54,584 bases of DNA from Mycetocola sp. (GTDB taxonomy: Bacteria > Actinomycetota > Actinomycetes > Actinomycetales > Microbacteriaceae), in NCBI RefSeq assembly GCF_025464835.1, contig NZ_JAODMP010000003.1:1-54584 (forward strand). The letters run 5' to 3'. A program made the translations under genes and the position numbers. Within the stretch, counting starts at the first letter, position 1. Each line of letters begins with the position of its first letter. Positions 1-9,900 of the stretch are shown here, in pieces. The notes under the pieces were generated by a model. The model saw only the letters and a list, made by a program, of their open reading frames with translations. It was not told the DNA's origin and searched no databases.

Positions 1-125
1 CTCGGCACCTACCCCGTAGCTCGACAAGCACATGGCGATCGGCTCGGCTCTGTCGATGTGCAACAACAGGCTGTCCGCCCGTTTCGGCGGGAACAGACCA
101 CGCCACCGGCGTCGAAAGCAGACAA
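1..125. other. Gene-free left edge
   Basis: I see no credible coding region here. The short open frames overlap the tRNA and its terminator and have no recognisable product. Any gene further left lies outside the window. Confidence 0.5.
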
Positions 126-163
126 CCCCTCGGCTTCCGTGTGAGCACGGGGAAGCCGAGGGG
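126..163 (-). terminator. Rho-independent terminator after tRNA-Leu
   Basis: A perfect 13-bp inverted repeat (cccctcggcttcc at 126-138 pairing with 151-163) with a 12-nt loop lies just downstream of the tRNA in its direction of transcription. Only a short, mixed T-rich stretch follows, so termination efficiency is uncertain. Confidence 0.75.
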
Positions 164-174
164 TCATCGTGTTG

Positions 175-257
175 TACCGGTGGTGGGACTCGAACCCACA
201 CGTCCTTTCGAACAAAGCATTTTGAGTGCTCCGCGTCTGCCATTCCGCCACACCGGC
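175..257 (-). tRNA. tRNA-Leu (anticodon CAA)
   Basis: Read on the minus strand, the acceptor arm GCCGGTG pairs with CACCGGT (one G-U pair at 1-72) and is followed by discriminator A73, as expected for leucine. The anticodon stem GAGCA/TGCTT encloses the loop CTCAAAA, giving anticodon CAA for UUG codons. A long variable arm (class II) and a T arm with GTTCGAGTC are present. The 3' CCA is not encoded. The tRNA is divergent from the response regulator gene. Confidence 0.95.
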
Positions 258-283
258 GCGTAACAACGAGGACAAGAGTACCG

Positions 284-289
284 TAGGAT
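284..289 (+). promoter_or_regulatory. -10 element (TAGGAT) of a leaderless pdtaR transcript
   Basis: TAGGAT fits the actinobacterial -10 consensus TANNNT. Exactly 6 nt separate it from the GTG at 296, so transcription would start at the start codon. No good -35 box or Shine-Dalgarno sequence is visible. The call is an inference from spacing. Confidence 0.5.
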
Positions 290-295
290 TAAGGC

Positions 296-901
296 GTGAC
301 CGAGCCAGATGTAACACCCCCAGCCCCGCGCCGAGTTGTCGTAGCCGAAGATGAATCCCTCATCCGCCTCGATATCGTCGAGATCCTCCGAGACAACGGG
401 TTCGAGGTCGTCGGAGAAGCTGGCGACGGAGAGACCGCCGTGGCCCTCGCCACCGAACTGCGCCCAGACCTGGTCATCATGGATGTCAAGATGCCGCAGC
501 TCGATGGCATCTCCGCCGCTGAGCGCCTCAACAAGGCTCAGATCGCCCCGGTTGTGCTGCTCACCGCATTCAGCCAGAAAGAGCTCGTCGAACGCGCAAG
601 CGAAGCGGGAGCACTGGCCTATGTCGTCAAGCCGTTCACCCCGAACGACCTCCTCCCGGCCATCGAGATCGCTCTCAGCCGTTACCAGCAGATCATCACC
701 CTCGAAGCCGAAGTCGCCGACATGGTCGAGCGTTTCGAGACCCGCAAGCTCGTCGACCGCGCCAAGGGTTTGCTCAACGAGAAGATGGGCCTGACCGAGC
801 CCGAAGCATTCCGCTGGATCCAGAAGGCGTCGATGGACCGCCGTCTGACCATGCACGACGTCGCCCAGGCGATCGTCGAACAGCTCACCGCGAAGAAGTA
901 A
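296..901 (+). CDS. pdtaR: ANTAR-domain response regulator, PdtaR-like
   Basis: A two-component response regulator whose output is RNA binding, not DNA binding. The receiver domain (about residues 12-125) has the acidic pocket E18-D19, phosphoacceptor D63 (in VIMDVKMP), T90 and K112. The ANTAR domain (about 130-195) is the anti-terminator fold that binds paired hexaloop RNA hairpins. Length (201 aa) and architecture match mycobacterial PdtaR (Rv1626), which is phosphorylated by the histidine kinase PdtaS. No kinase gene is in the window, so the partner must be elsewhere. The GTG start has only a weak AAGG upstream and is better explained by leaderless transcription. A bidirectional terminator follows. 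Confidence 0.92.
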   Translation: MTEPDVTPPAPRRVVVAEDESLIRLDIVEILRDNGFEVVGEAGDGETAVALATELRPDLVIMDVKMPQLDGISAAERLNKAQIAPVVLLTAFSQKELVERASEAGALAYVVKPFTPNDLLPAIEIALSRYQQIITLEAEVADMVERFETRKLVDRAKGLLNEKMGLTEPEAFRWIQKASMDRRLTMHDVAQAIVEQLTAKK

Positions 902-910
902 CGTCGACGT

Positions 911-939
911 AAAAACGGGCCGGTTCTCCGGCCCGTTTT
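911..939. terminator. Bidirectional terminator after pdtaR
   Basis: The inverted repeat aaaacgggccgg / ccggcccgtttt with a TTCT loop is flanked by A and T runs, so it can work in both directions. It separates pdtaR from the convergent thioesterase gene. Confidence 0.9.
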
Positions 940-1056
940 GCGGTTAACGGATGCCGCCGACTCATCCGTCGCAAACGTCGGGTCCCCGTCGCCGAAACCG
1001 GCATTCAGGACGGACGAACGCACCGTGACGGCATCCGTCCCCAATGCCGAATTCCG

Positions 1057-1479
1057 TCAGCCGACAGGCAGATCCTTGATCAGGTTCGTGATCCGGATGG
1101 TCGAACAGCGCCGGCCCTGCTCGTCGGTGACCGCGATCTCGTGCACGGTCATCGATCGGCCCAGGTGGATCGGCGTGCAGACGCCTGTGACGATCCCCGA
1201 GGTGGCAGACCGGGTGTGGGTGGCATTGATGTCGATGCCGACCGCGAGTTTTCCGGCGCCGGCCCACAGGTTCGCCGACATCGAGCCGAGCGACTCACCC
1301 AGGACCACATAGGCACCGCCGTGGAGCAGCATGGCTGGCTGGGTGTTGCCTTCGACCGGCATGGTCGCAACGGCCCGATCGATGGAGAATTCGAGGAACT
1401 CGATACCCATCTTCGCCGCCAGTGCACCGCCGCCGCGCTGCAGAACATAGTCGAGGTCGTCGGGGGTCGTCTCGGTCAT
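1057..1479 (-). CDS. PaaI-type hotdog-fold thioesterase
   Basis: A 140-aa single-domain hotdog protein. The segment LLHGGAYVVLGESLGSMSAN carries the HGG signature at the start of the central hot-dog helix typical of the PaaI/YbgC acyl-CoA thioesterases, and the glutamate in ESLG is in the usual catalytic position. It probably hydrolyses an aryl- or acyl-CoA; the substrate cannot be read from the sequence. I chose the ATG at 1477-1479 (MTETTPDDL), which has an AAAGG 5 nt upstream. A longer frame to 1581 would run into the polA promoter. It is divergent from polA. Confidence 0.8.
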   Translation of the reverse strand: MTETTPDDLDYVLQRGGGALAAKMGIEFLEFSIDRAVATMPVEGNTQPAMLLHGGAYVVLGESLGSMSANLWAGAGKLAVGIDINATHTRSATSGIVTGVCTPIHLGRSMTVHEIAVTDEQGRRCSTIRITNLIKDLPVG

Positions 1480-1524
1480 CGTCGCCTTTGCTCGTGCTCG
1501 AAACCCACTGTCGCAAGTCGCTTG

Positions 1525-1530
1525 TAGGCT
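1525..1530 (+). promoter_or_regulatory. -10 element (TAGGCT) of leaderless polA
   Basis: TAGGCT ends 6 nt before the GTG at 1537, and no ribosome-binding site is visible. This supports a leaderless transcript starting at that GTG. Confidence 0.5.
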
Positions 1531-1536
1531 GGTGTG

Positions 1537-4200
1537 GTGTCGGACAACGAAAAGCCTACCCTCCTCGTCATTGACGGTCATTCCCTAGCATTCCGGGCGT
1601 TCTACGCACTTCCGGTCGACAGCTTCTCGACGAAGGACGGACAGCACACCAACGCCATCCACGGCTTCCTCGCGATGTTGATCAACCTCCTTCGCGACCA
1701 CAAACCGACGCACATCGCTGTCGCTTTCGACATCTCCCGATCCAGCTTCCGCACGCGGGAGTACCCGGACTACAAGGGCACGCGGGGCGAGACCCCTTCG
1801 GAGTTCATCGGGCAGGTTCCGCTCCTCCAGGACGCGCTCAAGGCGATGAACATCACCACCATCTCGATCGAGGACTACGAAGCCGACGACATCCTGGCCA
1901 CGCTCTCCGTACAGGGCAAGGAGCAGGGATTCCGCGTGCTCGTGGTCTCCGGCGACCGCGACACCATCCAGCTCGTCAACGACGACGTGATCCTGCTCTA
2001 CCCGTCGCGCATGGGTGTCTCCGACCTGACCCGCTACGACGCCGCGAAGGTCATGGAACGCTACGGTATTCAGCCCCACCAGTACCCGGAGGTCGCCGCT
2101 CTCGTCGGGGAGACCAGCGACAACCTCCCCGGCGTACCGAAGGTCGGCGAGAAGACCGCTGTGAAGTGGCTGAACCTCTACGGCTCGCTCGACGGCATCC
2201 TCCAGAACGCCGACAAAATCACCGGCAAGGTCGGCGAGAGCCTCCGCGAGCACAAAGAGAACGCCGTCCGTAACCGGCGGCTCAACCACCTGCTTACGGA
2301 TGTGGAACTTCCGGTCACCATCGACTCGCTTATGAAGCGCCCCATCGATCAGCAGGCGGTGCGCGACATCTTCGGCCGGCTCGAATTGCGCACCATGCTC
2401 GACCGCCTGCTCAAGGCGGAGGGCGTCGAGGAGGAAAACGACGCATCCGGATCGCCCTCCGGCGCCGGACTCGCCAGCCCTGTGCCGCAGCAACTCCTCG
2501 ATGAAGAGCTCGACGCGTGGCTGACCCGCGCCGTCGCGGCACACCCGGACGGCCTCGGCTTCACGGTGGACCTGCACGACGGCAAGCCCGCCGGGATGGG
2601 CATCTCGACGCCGACGGAGTGCCTCACCGTCGGCTGGGTTCCCGGCCGCGCTGACTACGCGCCGTTCGAGAAATGGCTGGCCAGCCCGTCGCCGAAGCTC
2701 ATGAACGACGCGAAGCGGCAGCTCAAGGCGCTCAAGACCGCGGGGCTTTCGTTCGACGGGCTCGCCTATGACACCCACGTTGCCGGCTGGCTTCTGCGTC
2801 CAGGCGGTCAGGACAAGACTCTCTCCGACCTCGTCAGCCGGTACCTGGACGAAACCCTTCCGGTGTCAGATCCCAACCAGCTCGTCCCGGTGAACGAACC
2901 GGCGTCAGCGCCGGTCGAGGCCTGGTACACGCTCCGGCTCGTCGACGCGCTCAACGAGGTGCTCGACCCCGGCTCCAGGAACGTGCTGACCTCGATCGAA
3001 GTGCCGACCCTGCTCACCCTCGTCGACATCGAACTGCGCGGCGTCACCGTCAACCACGCCCAGCTCACCGGACTGAGCGCCGAACTGGCCGCGAAAGCCG
3101 CCGACCTGGCATCCCAGGCCTACGCGATTCTCGGACACGAAGTGAACCTCGGCTCGCCGAAGCAGTTGCAGGAAGTGCTGTTCAACGAACTGGACATGCC
3201 GAAGACCCGCGCCAATAAGACGGGCTTCTCGACCGATGCCGGTGCGCTGGCCGACCTGCAGGCATCCAACCCGCATCCTTTCCTCGGGCTCCTGCTCGAA
3301 CACCGTGACGCGAGCAAGCTGCGTCAGATCGTCGAAACAGTCGACAAAGCCATCGGGAACGACGGCAGGGTCCACACGAGTTACGTGCAGACTGGGACGA
3401 CGACGGGGCGGATCTCGTCGACCGACCCGAACCTCCAGAACATTCCTGTGCGCACCGAAGAGGGCAGGCGCATCCGTGCGTCGTTCGAGGCAGGCGCCGG
3501 CTACGAGACGCTGCTCACCGCTGACTACTCACAGATCGAGATGCGAATCATGGCGCACCTCTCAGGCGACGAGGGCCTGATCGAGGCGTTCCGCTCCGGT
3601 GAAGACCTGCACCGGTTCGTCGGGGCGCGGATCTTCGGCGTGGAGCCGGCAGATGTGACGAACGAGATGCGCACGAAGGTCAAGGCGATGTCGTATGGCC
3701 TCGCCTATGGGCTCAGCGCCTTCGGGCTGTCGAAGCAGCTGCGGATCGACTCATCCGAAGCCAAAACGCTCATGAGCGACTACTTCGCTCGCTTCGGCGC
3801 CGTGCGGGACTACCTCCGCAACGTCGTGGAACAGGCTGTTGAAGACGGCTACACCACGACCATCTTCGGCCGCCGCCGCCCGTTCCCTGACCTGAAGAGC
3901 CCCAACCGCGTGTTGCGCGACAACGCGCAGCGCGCAGCCCTCAACGCTCCGATCCAGGGGTCGGCTGCCGACATCATGAAGATCGCGATGATCCATATCG
4001 AAGCAGACACGGCAGCTCAGAATCTCGGTTCCCGCATGCTCATGCAGGTGCACGACGAATTGATCTTCGAAGTGGTCGAGGGGGAGTGGGACGCCCTCGA
4101 GGCGATCGTCCGCACCAGAATGGCGGGCGCTGCAGACCTGACAGTGCCGCTCGACGTCCACGTCGGCCGGGGCCACAACTGGGATACCGCCGCGCACTGA
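1537..4200 (+). CDS. polA: DNA polymerase I
   Basis: Family A polymerase of 887 aa for Okazaki-fragment processing and repair. The N-terminal 5'-3' exonuclease/FEN domain (about 1-310) starts with LLVIDGHSLAFRAFYA and keeps its acidic clusters (EADD, SGDRD, ETSDNLPG). The middle domain (about 325-500) is a degenerate 3'-5' exonuclease: the DxE motif reads VDLH, and the NLKYD-like motif reads DAKRQ. It is therefore probably unable to proofread, as in other actinobacterial PolA proteins. Polymerase motifs are intact: motif A DYSQIEMR, the motif B region KAMSYGLAYGLSAFGL and motif C QVHDE. Two GTG codons stand in tandem at 1534 and 1537. I prefer 1537 from promoter spacing. Confidence 0.97.
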   Translation: MSDNEKPTLLVIDGHSLAFRAFYALPVDSFSTKDGQHTNAIHGFLAMLINLLRDHKPTHIAVAFDISRSSFRTREYPDYKGTRGETPSEFIGQVPLLQDALKAMNITTISIEDYEADDILATLSVQGKEQGFRVLVVSGDRDTIQLVNDDVILLYPSRMGVSDLTRYDAAKVMERYGIQPHQYPEVAALVGETSDNLPGVPKVGEKTAVKWLNLYGSLDGILQNADKITGKVGESLREHKENAVRNRRLNHLLTDVELPVTIDSLMKRPIDQQAVRDIFGRLELRTMLDRLLKAEGVEEENDASGSPSGAGLASPVPQQLLDEELDAWLTRAVAAHPDGLGFTVDLHDGKPAGMGISTPTECLTVGWVPGRADYAPFEKWLASPSPKLMNDAKRQLKALKTAGLSFDGLAYDTHVAGWLLRPGGQDKTLSDLVSRYLDETLPVSDPNQLVPVNEPASAPVEAWYTLRLVDALNEVLDPGSRNVLTSIEVPTLLTLVDIELRGVTVNHAQLTGLSAELAAKAADLASQAYAILGHEVNLGSPKQLQEVLFNELDMPKTRANKTGFSTDAGALADLQASNPHPFLGLLLEHRDASKLRQIVETVDKAIGNDGRVHTSYVQTGTTTGRISSTDPNLQNIPVRTEEGRRIRASFEAGAGYETLLTADYSQIEMRIMAHLSGDEGLIEAFRSGEDLHRFVGARIFGVEPADVTNEMRTKVKAMSYGLAYGLSAFGLSKQLRIDSSEAKTLMSDYFARFGAVRDYLRNVVEQAVEDGYTTTIFGRRRPFPDLKSPNRVLRDNAQRAALNAPIQGSAADIMKIAMIHIEADTAAQNLGSRMLMQVHDELIFEVVEGEWDALEAIVRTRMAGAADLTVPLDVHVGRGHNWDTAAH

Positions 4201-4205
4201 ACTCC

Positions 4206-4234
4206 GTGACGGGCGGGCGCCACTGTCCTATGCT
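4206..4234 (+). promoter_or_regulatory. Promoter of the DUF885 peptidase gene
   Basis: GTGACG (4206-4211, -35-like) is followed after 17 bp by TATGCT (4229-4234, -10), and the ATG at 4242 comes 7 nt later. This is the best -35/-10 pair among the leaderless-type promoters in the window. Confidence 0.55.
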
Positions 4235-4241
4235 CGACTCC

Positions 4242-5918
4242 ATGACCGAACCCACGCGCGCCCCGTCTGCCGTCGATGCCATCGCCGAGGATTGGGTCGA
4301 CACTCTCGTCGACCTGGACCCGCTGGTCGGAACCTACATCGGTCGCACCGAGGCCAACGCCAGGTTCGGGGACTTCTCGCCGGCGGGGCATGACCGGTAC
4401 GTCGCCGAGGCGAAACGGGTCCTTGCCGATCTCGAGGCGGTGAAGCCCGTCGACGAGATCGACGAGGTCACCAGGACAGACCTTGCCAGTGAACTCCGGC
4501 TCGACCTGGAAAGCGCGGATGCGCAGTTGCACCTGCGCGACCTCAACGTCATCGCATCGCCCGCGCAAGGCATCCGTGAAATCTTCGACATCATGCCGAC
4601 GGCGACGGTCGACGACTGGGATGACGTCTCCACCCGGTTGAAAGCGCTTCCTGACGCCATCGCCGGATACATCGAGACGTTGCGCCTCGGCATCGAACGA
4701 GGAGTGACCCCGGCGAAACGGCAAGTGCGTGAGGTGTTCGAACAGGCGAAGAAGTACAGCGCGGACGAGGGCTTCTTCCTCGACCTCGCCGCCACGGCGG
4801 CTCCGGCTGAGGGCCAGCTTCCTGCGTCTCTCGCGTACGACCTCTCCGCCAACGCCGGGCAGGCGGCTGTCGCCTACCGCTCGCTCGCTGATTTCCTCGC
4901 CCACGAACTGGAACCGGTCGCCCAGGAGCAGGATGCCGTCGGCCGCGAAATCTACGCGCTCCAGTCGCGCCGGTTCCTCGGCGCCACCGTCGATCTCGAC
5001 GAGACCTACGAGTGGGGGATCGACGAGCTCGCCAGAATGACGGCCGAACAGGAGTCCATCGCCCGCGAGATCAAGCCAGGGGCAAGCGTTGCAGAGGCCA
5101 TCGCATTCCTCGACGGCGACCCCACCCGCAAGCTCCACGGCACCGAAGCGTTGCAGGCTTGGATGCAGCAGATCAGCGACCGCGCTGTCGCCGAACTCGG
5201 GCAGAGCCATTTCGACATCCCCGACGAGATCCGCACGATCGAATGCAGGATCGCCCCGACACAGGAGGGCGGGATCTACTACACCGGCCCAACCGATGAC
5301 TTCTCGCGCCCCGGTCGCATGTGGTGGTCGGTGCCAGAGGGCGTCACAGAGTTCGACACCTGGCGTGAACTCACCACCGTCTATCACGAGGGCGTTCCCG
5401 GACACCACCTGCAAATCGGCCAGGCGGTGTACAACCGCGCCAAGCTCAACACCTGGCGCCGGCAGCTCGCCGGTACGTCTGGCCATGCGGAGGGGTGGGC
5501 CCTCTACGCCGAGCGGCTGATGGAGCAGCTCGGATACCTCGACGACCCGGCCGACCGGCTCGGGATGCTCGACGGACAGCGGATGCGGGCAGCGCGTGTC
5601 GTCCTCGACATCGGGGTGCACCTCGGAAAACCACACCCGGACGGCACTGGCACGTGGACGGCGGACGATGCGTTCGCGTTCCTCGGGAAGAATGTGAACA
5701 TGAACGAGGGTTTCGTGCGCTTCGAGGTGAACCGTTACCTCGGCTGGCCCGGGCAGGCTCCGTCGTACAAGGTGGGACAGCGGATCTGGGAGCAGCTTCG
5801 TGACGAGTACGCGCGCCGTGAAGGGAACGCTTTCGACATCAAGGAGTTCCACAGGAAAGCGCTCGACCTCGGCGGCGTCGGCCTCGACACTCTCAAGCGC
5901 ACTCTCCTTGCCGGCTGA
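4242..5918 (+). CDS. DUF885 family zinc metallopeptidase
   Basis: A 558-aa DUF885 protein, a family of predicted zinc-dependent carboxypeptidase-like enzymes. The zinc site HEGVPGHHLQ (near residue 382) carries the family's HExxPGHH signature. The downstream SGHAEGWALYAERLM segment supplies the second conserved His and Glu. There is no signal peptide, so it is probably cytoplasmic. The natural substrate of the family is poorly defined; small peptides are the usual guess. I chose ATG 4242 because the in-frame ATG at 4230 falls inside the -10 box. The stop lies 4 bp before the ATP-grasp gene, suggesting co-transcription. Confidence 0.85.
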   Translation: MTEPTRAPSAVDAIAEDWVDTLVDLDPLVGTYIGRTEANARFGDFSPAGHDRYVAEAKRVLADLEAVKPVDEIDEVTRTDLASELRLDLESADAQLHLRDLNVIASPAQGIREIFDIMPTATVDDWDDVSTRLKALPDAIAGYIETLRLGIERGVTPAKRQVREVFEQAKKYSADEGFFLDLAATAAPAEGQLPASLAYDLSANAGQAAVAYRSLADFLAHELEPVAQEQDAVGREIYALQSRRFLGATVDLDETYEWGIDELARMTAEQESIAREIKPGASVAEAIAFLDGDPTRKLHGTEALQAWMQQISDRAVAELGQSHFDIPDEIRTIECRIAPTQEGGIYYTGPTDDFSRPGRMWWSVPEGVTEFDTWRELTTVYHEGVPGHHLQIGQAVYNRAKLNTWRRQLAGTSGHAEGWALYAERLMEQLGYLDDPADRLGMLDGQRMRAARVVLDIGVHLGKPHPDGTGTWTADDAFAFLGKNVNMNEGFVRFEVNRYLGWPGQAPSYKVGQRIWEQLRDEYARREGNAFDIKEFHRKALDLGGVGLDTLKRTLLAG

Positions 5919-5922
5919 CCCG

Positions 5923-6837
5923 TTGAGCCGAATCGCCCTCGTCAGCCACGGGCTGACCGATCCAGCGTTCTCCGACGACGACCTCCCGTTCCTCGTCGAT
6001 GGCTTCGCCAACGCCGGAGTCGACGCCCGGGTCGTTCTCTGGACTGACCCGTCGGCCAACTGGCGGGACTTTGATCTCGTGATCATCAGATCGCCGTGGG
6101 ACTACCCGGCTCGAGCGGCGGAGTTCCTGACCTGGCTCGACCGGGTGGCATCCGTCGTCCCCGTGCTGAATACACCTGCCGTGATCCGGTGGAACATCGA
6201 CAAGGTCTACCTGCGGGACATCGCCGCCGTCTCGGACGTGCCACTCGTGCCGACAATCTTCTGTACGACGATCGAGGAGGTTCACGCCGCCGTCTCTGGA
6301 CTGGGTTCCGCCCGGCTCGTCGTCAAGCCTTCTGTGTCCGCTGGGTCGCAGAACACCGGCCTGTTCGACTCCGGCGACGCGGCGGCCACCGAGCTCGCCG
6401 CCCATATCCTCGATATCGGCAAGACGGTCATGGTGCAGCCGGCGATCGAAGGGGTGCAGGAACGCGGCGAACACGCGCTCCTCTATTTCGACGGGCGTTT
6501 CAGCCACGCCATCTCGAAGGGGCCGTTGCTCGCCGTCGGTGGGGGACTGCTCGGCGGAGCGTATGCCGAGACGATCGAATCCATCGACGCCCACCCGGCT
6601 GAACGAGCGATCGGTGACGCCCTCATCTCGGCAGCAACCAGGGTACTGGTCCGGCACGGACTGTCCGATTCGGATGCGCTCCCGCTGTATGCGCGTATCG
6701 ACATCGTCCACGACCCGGAACTCGGCCCTCTTGTTCTGGAGGCAGAGCTTTTCGAGCCGTCGCTGTTCATCGGATGGGATCCGTCGGCCGGGGCCCGATT
6801 CGTCGCAGCAGTGCTGCAGCGGCTGACGCATATCTGA
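5923..6837 (+). CDS. ATP-grasp domain protein
   Basis: A protein of about 304 aa resembling the RimK/glutathione-synthetase-type ATP-grasp ligases. The N-terminal pre-ATP-grasp part ends in the segment IIRSPWDYP. It is followed by NIDKVYLRDIA, LVVKPSVSAGSQNTG (nucleotide-binding lysine) and the C-terminal LEAELFEPSLF, in which the E residues are probable Mg ligands. Such enzymes join a carboxylate to an amine or thiol through an acyl-phosphate. No exact substrate can be assigned. The likely start is TTG 5923 (LSRIALVSHG); an in-frame TTG at 5908 is possible and would overlap the preceding gene. It lies directly behind the DUF885 peptidase. Confidence 0.78.
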   Translation: MSRIALVSHGLTDPAFSDDDLPFLVDGFANAGVDARVVLWTDPSANWRDFDLVIIRSPWDYPARAAEFLTWLDRVASVVPVLNTPAVIRWNIDKVYLRDIAAVSDVPLVPTIFCTTIEEVHAAVSGLGSARLVVKPSVSAGSQNTGLFDSGDAAATELAAHILDIGKTVMVQPAIEGVQERGEHALLYFDGRFSHAISKGPLLAVGGGLLGGAYAETIESIDAHPAERAIGDALISAATRVLVRHGLSDSDALPLYARIDIVHDPELGPLVLEAELFEPSLFIGWDPSAGARFVAAVLQRLTHI

Positions 6838-6931
6838 GTGTCCCTCACTTTGGGGACTGTTGTGGGGCACTCCGAGGGACCGATCCTGATACCAGCCGTG
6901 TCGAACCAGCCCGGCACGGCAGGAGATGTAT

Positions 6932-9900
6932 ATGGTCTGGCAGCCAGGGAGAGCTCGTCGGGATTCCGCGGCCCGGGCCCGGATGTGGGCACTCGCAGCC
7001 CTGCTCGCTGCCGTTCTGCTTGGCGCGCTTCTCGTCCCGAACATCCGCGCTTCGGTCGCGGGGGATCCTCCTGCCGCCGAGGACTTCACGCTCGCGGTTC
7101 TGCCAGATGTCCAGGGATACACCGCGACCACGACCCATGAATCGACCCTCGGCGATCAGGTCAAGTGGCTCGTGGAGAAGAAGGAGGATCTCAACATCGC
7201 CTGGGTCACCCAGCTCGGAGACCTCGTCGAGGCCTGGCCGGACGGTGACCAATGGGGACGAGCCGACAAATACATGAAAGTACTCGACGACGCCCGGATA
7301 CCGAACAGCGTGCTTCCCGGCAACCATGACCTTGACCTCGTGACAGGCGAATCAAGCACCTACGACAGTTATTTTCCGCCGTCACGATATTCGACGGCGA
7401 GCTGGAACTCGGCGACGGCGTCCTACGGCGGCTACCTCGGCCAGAATCTTTTCGGGCCTGACCCCGTCGACCGCAAGAACAAGGACAACTTCGGCCTGTT
7501 CACCGCGGGCGGCCTGGACTTCGTCCTCATCAATCTCGAGTTCGAATCGCCGGACTACACACTGGACTGGGCACAGAAGGTGCTCGACGCCTACCCGGAC
7601 CGTCGCGCCATCATCTCCACCCACGGATTCGTCTCCACGGCAGGCGCCCGCTCGGATGTCGTGCTCAGAAGCGACCCAAATGCCAATTCCGCGGCCGAGG
7701 TCTGGAACAAGCTCATCTACGACAACTGCAACATCTTCCTCGTCCTCAACGGCCACTGGCACGCCGGCGACGAGGGCGAAGCCCGCCGCGCCGATTCGAA
7801 CGCGTGCGGCAAGCCAGTGCACCAGATCCTCTCGAACTACCAGGAGCGGATCAACGGCGGCGACGGATGGCTGCGCTATTACCACTTCTCGCCGTCCACC
7901 AACACCATCAAAGCCAGGACGTACTCACCGAAACTCGGCCGGTTCGAGAAGGATTCGGACAGCGCCTTCTCCGTCGCATACGATATGTCGCCGACCCGCG
8001 ATGTGAACAACAAGGACATTCTGGTGCGCGGCGGCAGCACGTGGGCGTGGTGGTACCAGAACACGCCCTGGCCGGAGGATTGGTCCACTCGCGGCTTCGT
8101 CGACGGCAACTGGCCGAGGGGGAACGCCGCCCTCGGGTTCGGAGCGGACGGTAACACGACGAATATCGATGCTCCTGCACCAACAGCGAACCGGGGGACG
8201 AGTGCCCTGTTCCGGCATTCCTTCCAGGTCACGGACGCCGACCGGTTGAGTTCGGTGAACATCGCCACCCGCGCCGATGACGGACTCGCCGTCAGTGTCA
8301 ACGGCGTCGAGGTCGGCAGGATGAACATGCCGAAAGGGACTGTCAAGTACACCACCTACGCCAGTTCCGCGCGGAGCACCGACGATGCGACCGCCGAAGC
8401 CGCCGTGTTCTCGGTGCCGGCGACGCTCCTGCGGGACGGGCGGAACGTGGTCTCGGCGTCTGTTCACCTCAATTACAAGGCGACGCCTGACCTGAGCTTC
8501 GACCTGGTCATGTCGGCAGTGCGCGAGGGCGGGGAGCCGCCCCCGGCGCCCCCGCGCCGTCCGGTCGTGACCGCGACAGCGATCGACAGCACAACGGCGC
8601 TCATCGGCTGGCAAGGCGGCGAGGACCCTGCCGTCGAGTACCGGATCAGCCGGGACGGCGGAACGCCCGCAACGGTTTCCGAACCCACGAGAACGTTCAC
8701 CGACTCCGGGCTGCCGCCCGGTTCACAACACGAGTACACCGTCGTCGCTGTCGGAGAGACCGGGCTGCTGTCGCCTGGCGGGTCCGGGTCGGTCACGTTG
8801 CCGCCGCCGCCGGTCGGGGTCCCGACCCCGGTCACCGTCGTCGACGCCGGGTCGAGCTGGAAGTGGCTGTATTCGTCGTCGGATTGGCCCCCCGGTTGGA
8901 CCGGACCTTCGTTCGCCGATGCCACGTGGGCCGAAGGCCGGGCTCCGCTGGGCTTCGGCAGCCCATCCATCATCACCAACATCGACGTACCGCCGCCCAG
9001 ATCGGACAGGCCCCCTTCCGCGCTTTTCCGGCACTCGTTCACGCTTACTGCCGCTCATGAGTACTCCAGGATGGTCGTGTCGACCCACGCGGACGACGGT
9101 GTGGCAGTGTGGGTCAACGGTACCGAGGTCGGGCGGAACAACGTGACGGGACTGCTCGACGACTCGACCAACGCGAGCTCAGCCGAGCGCACAACGTCCG
9201 CGATCGCGACGCCCGCACGGTTCGACGTTCCTGCTTCTCTCCTGCGTGACGGTGAGAACGTTGTAGCGGTCTCTGTCCATCTCAACTACAAGGAAACGTC
9301 GGATGCCAGCATGGATCTGTCGCTCACCGGCGAACGGACCACAGGGGAACAGACCGAGCTGCCCCCTGGACCTCCCACCGTCACCGCCACCGCGACCAGC
9401 CCTACCGAAGCGAGCGTCGCCTGGACGCCAGGTTCAGGACCAGAAACAGTCTCGTATCGCATCCTCCGCAACGGCAGCCAGGTCGGAACGGCGACCGAAC
9501 CGACCAGGACCTTCTCCGACACCGGAGTGACTGCGTCGAGGAGTTACTCGTATGCGGTTGTCGCCATAGGTGCGACGGGGCTCGCCTCAGCGGCGGGCGC
9601 TGCAGAGGCAACGACTCCTGCACCACCGATCACCGGCAGTCCCGAGATCCTCGTACCGCGCGGGTCCGCGTGGTCCTGGTTGTATTCGAACTCCGCGTGG
9701 CCGGCAGGCTGGACGAGCGTCGCGTTCGACGACACCTCCTGGGCCGAGGACCGTGCGCCGTTCGGATTCGGATTCCATGAAGTGCGCACCAACATCGACG
9801 TCCCGCCTCCCACCAGCGACAGGCCAAGGGCCTCCGTGTTCCGTCACACCTTCACGATCGACGACGCCTCCGAACTTTCCAGCATCTCGGCCGAGGTCCA

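Noticed and set aside
4017-6086. Long antisense open frames, e.g. 4017-6086, 10254-11804, 18086-19804 and 23506-25191 on the minus strand
   Set aside because: They lie opposite conserved genes, have no recognisable domains, and are explained by high GC in third codon positions. They carry no ribosome-binding sites.
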